5,847 nt of DNA from CAIKZY01 sp044374195 (GCA_044374195.1 JBILOY010000044.1:1-5847), one strand, 5' to 3'; positions 1 to 5,374 are shown, numbered from the stretch's first letter. Numbers and translations: made by a program. Notes: a model not told the origin generated them from the letters alone.

Positions 1-75
1 CGACCGGCAGAACGCAGAAACCCTCCTGTCACGGAAATGCCGTGACCGATTTAGTCCGAAGGAGGTGGGTTGTCT
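1..75 (+). promoter_or_regulatory. rpsF mRNA leader, candidate S6:S18-type autoregulatory hairpin with sequestered RBS
   Basis: A 7-bp perfect hairpin (GTCACGG 28-34 / CCGTGAC 40-46, loop AAATG) is enclosed by a second helix pairing CCTCCT 22-27 with AGGAGG 60-65, which is the Shine-Dalgarno of rpsF. The 3' side between the two helices (47-59) is unpaired and contains CCGA at 56-59, right against the outer helix. Many bacterial rpsF leaders carry a motif bound by the S6:S18 complex that presents a CCG in an asymmetric internal loop; this layout resembles it and would let the proteins control their own operon. The pairing is seen; the protein binding is inferred from the family. No convincing promoter is visible in these 75 bases, so the transcript probably starts upstream of the window. 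Confidence 0.5.
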
Positions 76-366
76 ATGCGTCACTACGAAGTCCTGATCA
101 TCCTTGATCCTGATCTCGAAGAGAAGACCGTTGCCCCCAGCCTTGACACGTTCTTGAACGTGGTCAAGAAGGATGGCGGCACTGTCAACAAGGTCGATGT
201 CTGGGGCAAGCGCCGTCTTGCTTACGAGATCAACCACAAGTCCGAGGGCATCTACGCACTCCTCGACATGCTCGCCACCAAGGAAGCAGTCGCAGAGCTC
301 GATCGCCAGCTCGGTCTTAACGAGGCAGTCATGCGCACGAAGGTCACCCTGGCAGGCAAGAACTAA
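76..366 (+). CDS. rpsF: 30S ribosomal protein S6
   Basis: A 96-residue protein of normal S6 length (MRHYEVLIIL...), first gene of the operon. S6 binds 16S rRNA in the platform of the small subunit as a heterodimer with S18, which is encoded two genes downstream. Family signatures visible are the opening beta strand RHYEVLIILDP, the central DVWGKRRLAYEI strand-turn, and the GIYALLDM strand followed by the LDRQLGLNEAVMRTKV helix and strand. The ATG at 76 is chosen because AAGGAGGT (59-66) lies about 10 bases upstream; an in-frame TTG at 70 would add two residues but sits only 4 bases from the RBS core. The stop codon overlaps the ssb start (TAATG). Identity is secure; only the exact start is slightly open. 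Confidence 0.97.
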   Translation: MRHYEVLIILDPDLEEKTVAPSLDTFLNVVKKDGGTVNKVDVWGKRRLAYEINHKSEGIYALLDMLATKEAVAELDRQLGLNEAVMRTKVTLAGKN

Positions 367-845
367 TGGCCGCCGGCGACATTGCAGTGACGGTTGTTGG
401 CAATCTGACCAACGATCCGGAGTTGCGCTTCACCCCCAGCGGTGCAGCGGTCGCCTCGTTCACCGTCGCTTCAAGCTCACGCGTCCTCGATAAGACGACG
501 AATGAGTGGAAGGACGGCGAGACGGTCTTCATGCGCTGCAGCGTGTGGCGTCAGTACGCCGAGAACGTTGCCGAGTCGCTCACTAAGGGCACTCGCGTCA
601 TCGTTTCTGGTCGGCTGAAGCAGCGCTCATACGAGACTCGCGAAGGCGAGAAGCGACAGGTAATGGAGCTCGAGGTCGAAGATGTCGGCCCCGCACTTCG
701 TTATGCGACCGCCAAGGTTACGCGCACTCAGAGCCAGGGCGGCGGCTTCGGCGGCGGCAATGGCGGCGGTGGCGGAGCGTCAGCACCGGCCGATGATCCG
801 TGGGCCTCAAGCCCCGGCGCCGGCTTCGACGAGCCCCCCTTCTAA
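366..845 (+). CDS. ssb: Single-stranded DNA-binding protein
   Basis: SSB of 159 residues. It coats single-stranded DNA as a tetramer during replication, repair and recombination and recruits partners through its C-terminal tip. Residues about 1-115 form the OB fold, with the typical VTVVGNLTNDPELRFTPSG opening, the VFMRCSVWRQYAENVAESLTKGTRVIVSGRL core and MELEVEDVGPALRYA. A glycine-, serine- and alanine-rich disordered linker follows (about 122-152), ending in the acidic tip DEPPF (155-159), which is the conserved partner-binding peptide. The start codon overlaps the rpsF stop by one base, and the Shine-Dalgarno inside the end of rpsF is weak, so translation is probably coupled to rpsF. Length, linker and tip are complete; nothing is missing. 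Confidence 0.97.
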   Translation: MAAGDIAVTVVGNLTNDPELRFTPSGAAVASFTVASSSRVLDKTTNEWKDGETVFMRCSVWRQYAENVAESLTKGTRVIVSGRLKQRSYETREGEKRQVMELEVEDVGPALRYATAKVTRTQSQGGGFGGGNGGGGGASAPADDPWASSPGAGFDEPPF

Positions 846-878
846 ACCACTCTTTTCACAGACATCAGGAGAAATCAG

Positions 879-1157
879 ATGGCACCCCGAGAAAACACGA
901 AGCGTGGGCCCAAGCCCACAGACAAGATGCCGAACCCGCGCGCATGCCCCTTCTGCCGCGAGAAGTCCAAGAACCCCGATGCCAAGGGCATCGACTACAA
1001 GGACGTCAACCTGCTCCGCAAGTTCATCTCCGACCGCGGAAAGATCCGCGCACGTCGCGTGACGGGCAACTGCACTCAGCATCAGCGCGATGTTGCGATG
1101 GCAGTCAAGAACGCCCGTGAGATGGCCCTGCTTCCCTACACCTCAACCGGACGCTAA
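879..1157 (+). CDS. rpsR: 30S ribosomal protein S18, cysteine-containing (zinc-type) form
   Basis: S18 of 92 residues, partner of S6 on the platform of the 30S subunit. The body IDYKDVNLLRKFISDRGKI, then RARRVTGNC and QHQRDVAMAVKNAREMALLPY, is the canonical S18 core. It carries Cys23 and Cys26 (CPFC) and Cys65 with His68 (NCTQH), the potential zinc ligands of the C+ form; actinobacteria often also keep a cysteine-free copy for zinc starvation, usually encoded elsewhere. The N terminus before CPFC is basic and proline-rich. AGGAGA (867-872) lies 6 bases before the ATG. The gene is 33 bases after ssb and 12 bases before rplI, in the same operon; its stop codon overlaps the rplI ribosome binding site (TAAGGAG). 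Confidence 0.97.
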   Translation: MAPRENTKRGPKPTDKMPNPRACPFCREKSKNPDAKGIDYKDVNLLRKFISDRGKIRARRVTGNCTQHQRDVAMAVKNAREMALLPYTSTGR

Positions 1158-1169
1158 GGAGTCTGACTA

Positions 1170-1616
1170 ATGAAGCTCATTTTGACTCAGGAAGTCTCCG
1201 GACTCGGTATTGCAGGCGACGTCGTCACGGTGAAGGACGGCTACGCCCGTAACTTCCTCATGCCACGCAGCCTCGCGACCCCGTGGACCAAGGGCGGCGA
1301 GAAGCAGGTCATCCAAATCAAGCGTGCCCGTAAGGTTCGCGAGATCCGCGATCTCGATCACGCCCAGGAGGTCAAGGCCCAGCTCGAGGGCCTGACCATC
1401 ACGTTGCCGGCGAAGGCCGGCGACGCCGGTCGTCTCTTCGGCTCGGTCACCAGCGCTGATGTCGCCGCTGCCGTCAAGGCTGCCGGCGGCCCGGTGCTCG
1501 ACAAGCGCAAGATCGAGATCACCAAGGCAATCAAGAGCGTCGGCAAGCACTCTGCAGTCGTGCAGATCCACGCCGGCGTCGTTGCCTCGGTCAAGTTCGA
1601 GGTCGTCTCCGCGTAA
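1170..1616 (+). CDS. rplI: 50S ribosomal protein L9
   Basis: L9 of 148 residues, the usual length. It binds 23S rRNA near the base of the L1 stalk and limits frame slippage. The N-terminal rRNA-binding domain (about 1-52) shows the L9 signature: GLGIAGDVVTVKDGYARNFLMPRSLA. A charged connecting helix follows (about 53-75), then the C-terminal domain with GRLFGSVTSADVAAAV and the final strands (KIEITKAIKSVGKHSAVVQIHAGVVASVKFEVV). AAGGAG (1156-1161) lies 8 bases upstream of the ATG. It is the last gene of the rpsF operon: a strong intrinsic terminator begins 16 bases after its stop. In many actinobacteria dnaB follows closely; here two DUF805 genes and a phosphatase lie between. Confidence 0.97.
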   Translation: MKLILTQEVSGLGIAGDVVTVKDGYARNFLMPRSLATPWTKGGEKQVIQIKRARKVREIRDLDHAQEVKAQLEGLTITLPAKAGDAGRLFGSVTSADVAAAVKAAGGPVLDKRKIEITKAIKSVGKHSAVVQIHAGVVASVKFEVVSA

Positions 1617-1631
1617 CCGAAAAGTCACTCG

Positions 1632-1672
1632 CAGTTGGGACGTACTCGTTAGAGTGCGTCCTAACTGGTTTT
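1632..1672 (+). terminator. Intrinsic terminator of the rpsF-ssb-rpsR-rplI operon
   Basis: A 16-bp stem pairs 1632-1647 with 1652-1667 around a 4-base GTTA loop. It contains two G-U pairs (1637/1662 and 1643/1656) and is otherwise fully Watson-Crick. It is followed by GTTTTC, a short T run (1669-1672). It lies just after rplI, as expected for an operon end. The T run ends 13 bases before the ATG of the next gene, so no complete promoter fits between the two. Confidence 0.85.
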
Positions 1673-1685
1673 CAGAGGAGGAAAC

Positions 1686-2054
1686 ATGGGATTCGGAGAG
1701 TCCATCAAGCACGTGTTCGGCAACTTGACCAACTTCTCGGGCCGCGCCTCGCGCTCCGAGTTCTGGTGGTTCTACCTGTTCATCGTGATCGTCGCAGCGG
1801 TCTTGTCGATCATCGCGAGCGCGACGGGCGCCAGCTCGGGTTCCGGTGGCGGCGTCATCACATTCATCATCTACGTGGTTGTGATTCTCGCAATACTATC
1901 GGTGTCAGTGCGCCGCCTGCATGACAGCAATAAGTCTGGCTGGCTCATCCTGCTAAACCTGCTGCCCTGCATCGGCCCGATCATCTTGATCATCTTCTGG
2001 GTACAGCCCTCCACCGAGGGTGACAACAGTCACGGCCCCAGGCCGACTGCATAG
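1686..2054 (+). CDS. DUF805 family small membrane protein, copy 1
   Basis: A 122-residue inner-membrane protein with the DUF805 hallmarks: FSGRASRSEFWWFYLF (17-32), VRRLHDSNKSGW (75-86) and the C-terminal EGDNSHGP motif (111-118). Hydrophobic segments at about 26-46, 57-75 and 86-106 suggest three membrane helices; a glycine/serine loop (47-56) separates the first two. The function of the family is not established, and no catalytic motif is visible. The ATG is preceded by GAGGAGGA (1675-1682), a strong ribosome binding site. The gene sits directly downstream of the rplI terminator, with no promoter recognisable in between, and is followed by its own perfect terminator. It is a diverged paralogue of the gene at 2160. 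Confidence 0.9.
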   Translation: MGFGESIKHVFGNLTNFSGRASRSEFWWFYLFIVIVAAVLSIIASATGASSGSGGGVITFIIYVVVILAILSVSVRRLHDSNKSGWLILLNLLPCIGPIILIIFWVQPSTEGDNSHGPRPTA

Positions 2055-2065
2055 TTCGGTCAACA

Positions 2066-2106
2066 CACTGAGGTCCAGGGCAAATGCCCTGGACCTCAGT
2101 GCTTTT
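2066..2106 (+). terminator. Intrinsic terminator after DUF805 copy 1
   Basis: A perfect 16-bp stem pairs 2066-2081 with 2086-2101 around an AAAT loop and is followed by C and TTTT (2103-2106). It starts 12 bases after the stop codon of the first DUF805 gene and ends 54 bases before the start of the second, so the two paralogues are probably separate transcription units. Confidence 0.92.
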
Positions 2107-2159
2107 GTGCGCAATCATCTGAGCAACGGCGCGGGGGGTCCGCGCAGAATGGAGTCATC

Positions 2160-2576
2160 ATGGGTTTCGGTCTGGCAGTACGCACCTGTCTCGGAAAGTA
2201 CGGCACCTTCTCAGGTCGCGCGTCGCGCTCTGAGTTCTGGTGGTTTTACCTCTTTACGACGATCGTGAGCGCAGTTCCGTGGATCCTTGGCGGAATTGTT
2301 CTCGGAATCTCCAGTGGTTCCTCAGCCGATGGCAGCGTTGGCGGAGTCACCATGATCATTGGATATTTGTTATACGTGATCGCCTTCCTGGTGAGTCTGG
2401 CCCTCTTGATTCCCTCGATTGCGGTCGGCTGCCGTCGACTCCATGACCGGGGTACATCAGGTTGGCTTCAGCTGCTGCTGCTCGTGCCCTGTGCCAACAT
2501 CGTGCTGCTCATCTTCTGGATTCTTGCGGGCACCGATGGTGACAATGTGTACGGCCCGAAGCCGACTAACGCGTAA
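2160..2576 (+). CDS. DUF805 family small membrane protein, copy 2
   Basis: A 138-residue paralogue of the preceding gene. It shares the MGFG start, an identical FSGRASRSEFWWFYLF block (17-32), CRRLHDRGTSGW (91-102) and the end motif TDGDNVYGPKPT (125-136). Hydrophobic segments at about 28-50, 62-90 and 102-123 suggest three membrane helices. It is 16 residues longer than copy 1, mainly because the first two helices and the loop between them are longer (about 40-70). GGAG (2151-2154) lies 5 bases before the ATG. A short GC-only hairpin (GCGCGG 2129-2134 / CCGCGC 2140-2145) stands just upstream, and no clear promoter is seen. It converges on the phosphatase gene with only 3 bases between the stop codons. 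The function is unknown. Confidence 0.9.
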   Translation: MGFGLAVRTCLGKYGTFSGRASRSEFWWFYLFTTIVSAVPWILGGIVLGISSGSSADGSVGGVTMIIGYLLYVIAFLVSLALLIPSIAVGCRRLHDRGTSGWLQLLLLVPCANIVLLIFWILAGTDGDNVYGPKPTNA

Positions 2577-2579
2577 GCG

Positions 2580-3086
2580 CTACTTCGCCGCTTCGATTCG
2601 AGCGGGCAGCTCGCGGACCAACCCGTCGACTGCCCGCTCGATCATGTCGAGCACCAGATCAAAGCCTTCCGGGCCGCCGTAGTAAGGATCCGGAACATCG
2701 AGCTCGGGGTCGGGTTCGCTGATGTCAGCAAGTGCCGGATCAAATGACCGCAGCATGCGCAGATCGCTATGCGAATCAGTCTGCTTCATGAGCTCCTGGA
2801 GGTTCGCGTAGTTGCTGGTGTCCATGGCCAACACCAGATCGATCTGCTCGAACCAGTCGTGCGTGATCTGGCGGGCGGTATGGCTGATGTCGTAGCCGTT
2901 ACGGATGAGTGTCTCCACACTGCGAGGGTCGGCGTCATGGCCGATGTGCCAATCGCCGGTGCCCGCCGAGTCGACCTCGACGAGATCAGCGAGACCGGCC
3001 TTCGCGACTCGGTCGACAAGGACGACCTCGCCGATGGGGGAGCGGCAGATATTGCCCAGGCATACGACAGTGATCCGATAGGTCAT
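2580..3086 (-). CDS. Low-molecular-weight protein tyrosine phosphatase
   Basis: A 168-residue cytoplasmic phosphatase that hydrolyses phosphotyrosine (or free low-molecular-weight phosphoesters) through a cysteinyl-phosphate intermediate. The P-loop CLGNICRS occupies residues 9-16 (nucleophile Cys9, phosphate-binding Arg15), directly after the first beta strand as in the family. The general acid Asp133 lies in the DPYY motif (133-136), and DSAGTGDWHIGHDADPRS (39-56) is the usual region following the second strand. All catalytic residues are present and the length is normal. The ATG has no upstream Shine-Dalgarno; instead a TATTCT -10-like hexamer sits 6 bases before it, suggesting a leaderless mRNA. 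It is convergent with DUF805 copy 2 and divergent from dnaB. The in vivo substrate cannot be told; bacterial members act in capsule or exopolysaccharide control, signalling or virulence. Confidence 0.93.
   Translation of the reverse strand: MTYRITVVCLGNICRSPIGEVVLVDRVAKAGLADLVEVDSAGTGDWHIGHDADPRSVETLIRNGYDISHTARQITHDWFEQIDLVLAMDTSNYANLQELMKQTDSHSDLRMLRSFDPALADISEPDPELDVPDPYYGGPEGFDLVLDMIERAVDGLVRELPARIEAAK
2598..2641. repeat. Perfect 12-bp inverted repeat between convergent genes, possible bidirectional 3'-end hairpin
   Basis: TCGAGCGGGCAG (2598-2609) and CTGCCCGCTCGA (2630-2641) are exact reverse complements separated by 20 bases. The repeat lies inside the last codons of the phosphatase gene, 21 bases beyond the stop of DUF805 copy 2. 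There is no T run, so it is not a classical terminator, but it could stabilise or end the DUF805 transcript, which has no other terminator before the convergent gene. The repeat is directly seen; the role is inferred. Confidence 0.5.
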
Positions 3087-3092
3087 GCCGCG

Positions 3093-3098
3093 AGAATA
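3093..3098 (-). promoter_or_regulatory. Candidate -10 element giving a leaderless phosphatase mRNA
   Basis: On the - strand TATTCT fits the actinobacterial -10 pattern TANNNT. Exactly 6 bases separate it from the phosphatase ATG (3086), which would place transcription start at or next to the A of the start codon. No Shine-Dalgarno is present and no good -35 is seen, both compatible with leaderless genes, which are common in this phylum. Confidence 0.5.
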
Positions 3099-3112
3099 CG
3101 GGGAAGTATTTT

Positions 3113-3265
3113 TCTTCCACAGCCTGTGGGCAAGGATCCCTCACGGATTCATGGCGGTGGGGATAAATCGGGCGCCAATTCCCCAGGCTATCCCCAGGTT
3201 TGCACCCAGATTCATGGCGGATTCCCCACCTTGTCCACAGGCCTATCCACAGGGCGCGTGGACAC
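3113..3265. promoter_or_regulatory. Cluster of DnaA-box-like 9-mers between the phosphatase gene and dnaB
   Basis: Compared with TTRTCCACA, seven 9-mers stand out. Plus strand: 3113-3121 TCTTCCACA (2 mismatches), 3188-3196 CTATCCCCA (2), 3231-3239 TTGTCCACA (exact) and 3243-3251 CTATCCACA (1). Minus strand: 3125-3133 TTGCCCACA (1), 3158-3166 TTATCCCCA (1) and 3257-3265 GTGTCCACG (2). The first two face each other as a perfect inverted repeat, CCACAG-C-CTGTGG (3117-3129). TCCMCAGG recurs at 3180, 3191, 3234 and 3246, with the members of each pair 11 and 12 bases apart. The last box overlaps the -35 of the candidate dnaB promoter. Such a cluster is expected of DnaA-controlled promoters, titration sites or origins. 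The matches are seen; binding is inferred. Confidence 0.6.
3146..3220 (+). repeat. 12-bp direct repeat, two copies 63 bases apart
   Basis: GATTCATGGCGG occurs at 3146-3157 and again at 3209-3220. The 63-base offset is six turns of B-DNA, so both copies present the same face. They flank the central boxes of the DnaA-box-like cluster. The sequence is not a DnaA box; a second protein or a past duplication could explain it. Confidence 0.7.
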
Positions 3266-3287
3266 TGGGTGCGGTGGTCCCTAGGTT
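3259..3287 (+). promoter_or_regulatory. Candidate housekeeping-sigma promoter of dnaB
   Basis: TGGACA (3259-3264, 5 of 6 to TTGACA) is followed after 17 bases by TAGGTT (3282-3287), which fits TANNNT. Transcription would start near 3294, giving a leader of about 50 bases before the dnaB ATG. The -35 lies within a DnaA-box-like 9-mer (3257-3265) and just downstream of two better ones (3231-3251), placing the promoter within reach of DnaA. Confidence 0.5.
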
Positions 3288-3346
3288 CGTCATACCCCCA
3301 GGAGAGACTGGGTAAGTCATGGGAAATCACGAGCGGGAGGGCAGTC

Positions 3347-4714
3347 ATGAGCGTTGCTGAACTGCACCCCAGCGAGCCCTATGACCGCGAACCAGGCCCT
3401 GATCGCACGCCCCCCAATGACATAGCCGCTGAGCAGTCGGTTATCGGCGCCATGCTGTTGTCGAAGGATGCCATCGCCGATGTCGTCGAGTTGGTGCGCG
3501 AGGGCGACTTCTACCGCCCCAATCACCAGATCATCTACGGCACGATTCTTGATCTCTACGGCAAGGGTGAGCCGGCCGATGCTGTCACCGTCGCAGCCGA
3601 GCTTGGTCGCATCGGTGAGCTCTCCCGCATCGGTGGCGCGAACTACCTGCACACCCTCGTCTCGATGGTGCCGACCGCAGCGAATGCGAACTACTACGGA
3701 CGCATCGTGCGCGAGCAGGCGATCCTGCGTCGCCTCGTTGAAGCCGGCACCCGCATTGTCAGCATGGGTTACGGCGGCCAGGGCGATGTCGATGACATGG
3801 TTGATCGTGCGCAGGCCGAGGTCTACGACGTCACTGATCGACGCACCGCCGAGGATTACGTCCCGTTGCGCGACATCATGGGAGACACCCTCAATGAGAT
3901 CGAAGCGATCTCCAACCGCGGTGGCGAGATGGTGGGCGTGCCCACCGGTTTCACTGATCTCGATGCGCTCACCAATGGCTTGCATCCCGGTCAGTTGATC
4001 ATCCTCGCTGCGCGTCCTGCTATCGGTAAGTCAACACTCGGCGTTGACATCGCGCGAACTGCATCGATCAAGCATGGCCTCACTAGCGTCATCTTCTCGC
4101 TGGAAATGAGCCGCAACGAAATCGTCATGCGTCTGCTCTCCGCAGAGGCGCAGGTGCCGCTGCATCACATGCGCGCGGGCACAATGAGCGATGCCGACTG
4201 GGCGAAGCTCGCCGGCAAGATGGGTGTCGTCAGCGAGGCACCGCTGTTCATCGATGACTCACCGAACATGACTCTCATGGAGATTCGCGCGAAGTGTCGC
4301 CGCTTGAAGCAGCGTCATGATCTTCGACTCGTCGTGGTCGACTACCTGCAGCTGATGACCTCAGGCAAGAAGGTCGAGAGCCGTCAGCAGGAAGTATCCG
4401 AGTTCTCGCGCTCGCTCAAGCTCCTCGCAAAGGAACTTGAAGTTCCGGTCATCGCGATCTCCCAGCTCAACCGTGGCCCGGAGCAGCGCACCGATAAGCG
4501 TCCGATGCTGTCCGACCTTCGTGAATCAGGCTCGCTCGAGCAGGACGCCGACATGGTCGTGCTGCTGCATCGCGAGGATGCCTACGAGCGCGAATCACCG
4601 CGTGCCGGTGAAGCAGACTTCATCGTGGCCAAGCACCGTAATGGCCCCACAGCGACGGTGACCGTTGCCTTCCAGGGTCATTACTCGCGCTTCGTGGATA
4701 TGGCGCAGATCTAG
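3347..4714 (+). CDS. dnaB: Replicative DNA helicase DnaB
   Basis: A 455-residue hexameric helicase that unwinds DNA ahead of the replication fork and recruits primase. The N-terminal domain spans about 22-125 (PPNDIAAEQSVIGAML...), then a linker, then the RecA-like motor from about 190. Walker A is ARPAIGKST (222-230, Lys228), the catalytic glutamate is in SLEM (Glu253), Walker B is VVVDYLQL (329-336, Asp332), and the arginine-finger region is KHRNGPT (429-435, Arg431). Walker A ends in Ser-Thr and has Ile where Met is commoner, both tolerable. There is no intein, although some actinobacterial DnaBs carry one. The ATG at 3347 is chosen because GGGAGGG (3335-3341) precedes it by 5 bases and the protein then has normal length; the frame is open further upstream, but that part crosses the promoter and box cluster. 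Confidence 0.96.
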   Translation: MSVAELHPSEPYDREPGPDRTPPNDIAAEQSVIGAMLLSKDAIADVVELVREGDFYRPNHQIIYGTILDLYGKGEPADAVTVAAELGRIGELSRIGGANYLHTLVSMVPTAANANYYGRIVREQAILRRLVEAGTRIVSMGYGGQGDVDDMVDRAQAEVYDVTDRRTAEDYVPLRDIMGDTLNEIEAISNRGGEMVGVPTGFTDLDALTNGLHPGQLIILAARPAIGKSTLGVDIARTASIKHGLTSVIFSLEMSRNEIVMRLLSAEAQVPLHHMRAGTMSDADWAKLAGKMGVVSEAPLFIDDSPNMTLMEIRAKCRRLKQRHDLRLVVVDYLQLMTSGKKVESRQQEVSEFSRSLKLLAKELEVPVIAISQLNRGPEQRTDKRPMLSDLRESGSLEQDADMVVLLHREDAYERESPRAGEADFIVAKHRNGPTATVTVAFQGHYSRFVDMAQI

Positions 4715-4757
4715 TAGAGCTGCGGAAGTAAGTCAGCGCAGATCTAGTTAGAGCTGC
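4703..4757 (+). repeat. Imperfect direct repeat across the dnaB stop codon
   Basis: GCGCAGATCTAGT is present at 4703-4715 and 4736-4748. It continues as AGAGCTGC in the first copy (4716-4723) and TAGAGCTGC in the second (4749-4757), so the copies differ by one inserted T. The offset is 33 bases. The first copy includes the dnaB stop and the second includes the stop of the convergent membrane gene, so both genes end in a TAG within the same motif read on opposite strands (TAG on + at 4712, CTA on + at 4744). No good terminator hairpin with a T run is seen between these convergent genes. Confidence 0.75.
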
Positions 4758-5374
4758 CTGCTCCGACCAATTCCTTCTCTGCGGTATCTGACTTAACGGC
4801 TGACACCGGTCGGGACGCTGCCCGCTTGGCGAAGTAGCCGCGGGGGACCCAGCCACGTGCAGTGAGCAGCAGCACGATCACGAGCGTGACCGATGAGATG
4901 AGCATGATCGATGCGGGAACGAGTGCATCGGTGCCGGCTATCACATAGTGAGCTGTCGCGAGCGGCCACGCGGCATACGCGATCAGGTGCGAGCGGTGTG
5001 AACCACTTCGCTCCCGACTTGCCCATGCGTGCCCGAATACGTGCGACAACTTGCACGGGGACCATCAGGTACGCCGCGATGATGCCGGTCGCGAGAGCGA
5101 GTGGCTTCCACGCCGCCGTGAACGGGATCAGCACGTTGGCCCAGGTGAAGCCGAGCGTTGGGTCAAGCAGCACGGTCACCAGGTGCACCGCGAGGGTGAG
5201 CAGCGCGAGAATTCCCAGATACTTGTGCATGTTCATCAGTCGCACAGGGGATCCCGCGGACAGGATGCGCGTGCGCAGCAGCAGACCCCACATGATCGTT
5301 GCTGAGAGCAACGTCCATGCGGTGATCCCACTGGCCCGCATCGCGAACCACATCCAGGGCAGATTCGATGACAT
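4744..5374 (-). pseudogene. Ferric-reductase-like haem membrane protein, reading frame interrupted by a 1-base frameshift
   Basis: Read from 5374, the frame encodes 125 residues with hydrophobic helices at about 13-33, 50-70 and 91-109 and histidines His50 and His64. After ...GAKWF (codon ending at 5000) the family-like sequence continues only if one base is skipped: HRSHLIAYAAWPLATAHYVIAGTD, two more helices and a charged tail ending at 4744, for about 209 residues in all. His129 and His142 complete the two histidine pairs (H-x13-H, H-x12-H) that would hold b-type haems across the membrane, as in ferric-reductase-like/YedZ-type domains. Without correction the first frame runs on as unrelated residues to 4793. 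Both halves look well preserved, so a sequencing indel or very recent mutation is more likely than old decay. The start ATG overlaps the stop of the upstream gene (TGATG), implying coupling. Confidence 0.75.

Noticed and set aside
70..75. TTG at 70 as the rpsF start
   Set aside because: It is only 4 bases from the Shine-Dalgarno core; ATG at 76 has proper spacing and matches the usual S6 N terminus.
1635..1655. Promoter for DUF805 copy 1 inside the terminator stem (TAGAGT at 1650-1655 as -10)
   Set aside because: No -35 match at a suitable distance and the element is part of the hairpin stem and loop.
1167..1712. Long open frame of 181 codons on the - strand opposite rplI
   Set aside because: It is the antisense shadow of rplI in high-GC DNA and runs through the terminator; no RBS and no recognisable protein.
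3200..3346. Upstream in-frame extension of dnaB from a TTG at 3200
   Set aside because: It would add 49 non-homologous residues encoded by the DnaA-box cluster and promoter; the ATG at 3347 has a good RBS and gives normal length.
3087..3346. Chromosomal replication origin as the firm call for this intergenic region
   Set aside because: Boxes are present, but there is no clear AT-rich unwinding tract of useful length, dnaA and dnaN are not adjacent, and the ribosomal operon orientation would be head-on; kept only as an alternative.
3317..3985. Open frame of 222 codons on the - strand opposite the first half of dnaB
   Set aside because: The + strand has unmistakable DnaB motifs; the antisense frame is a codon-bias artefact.
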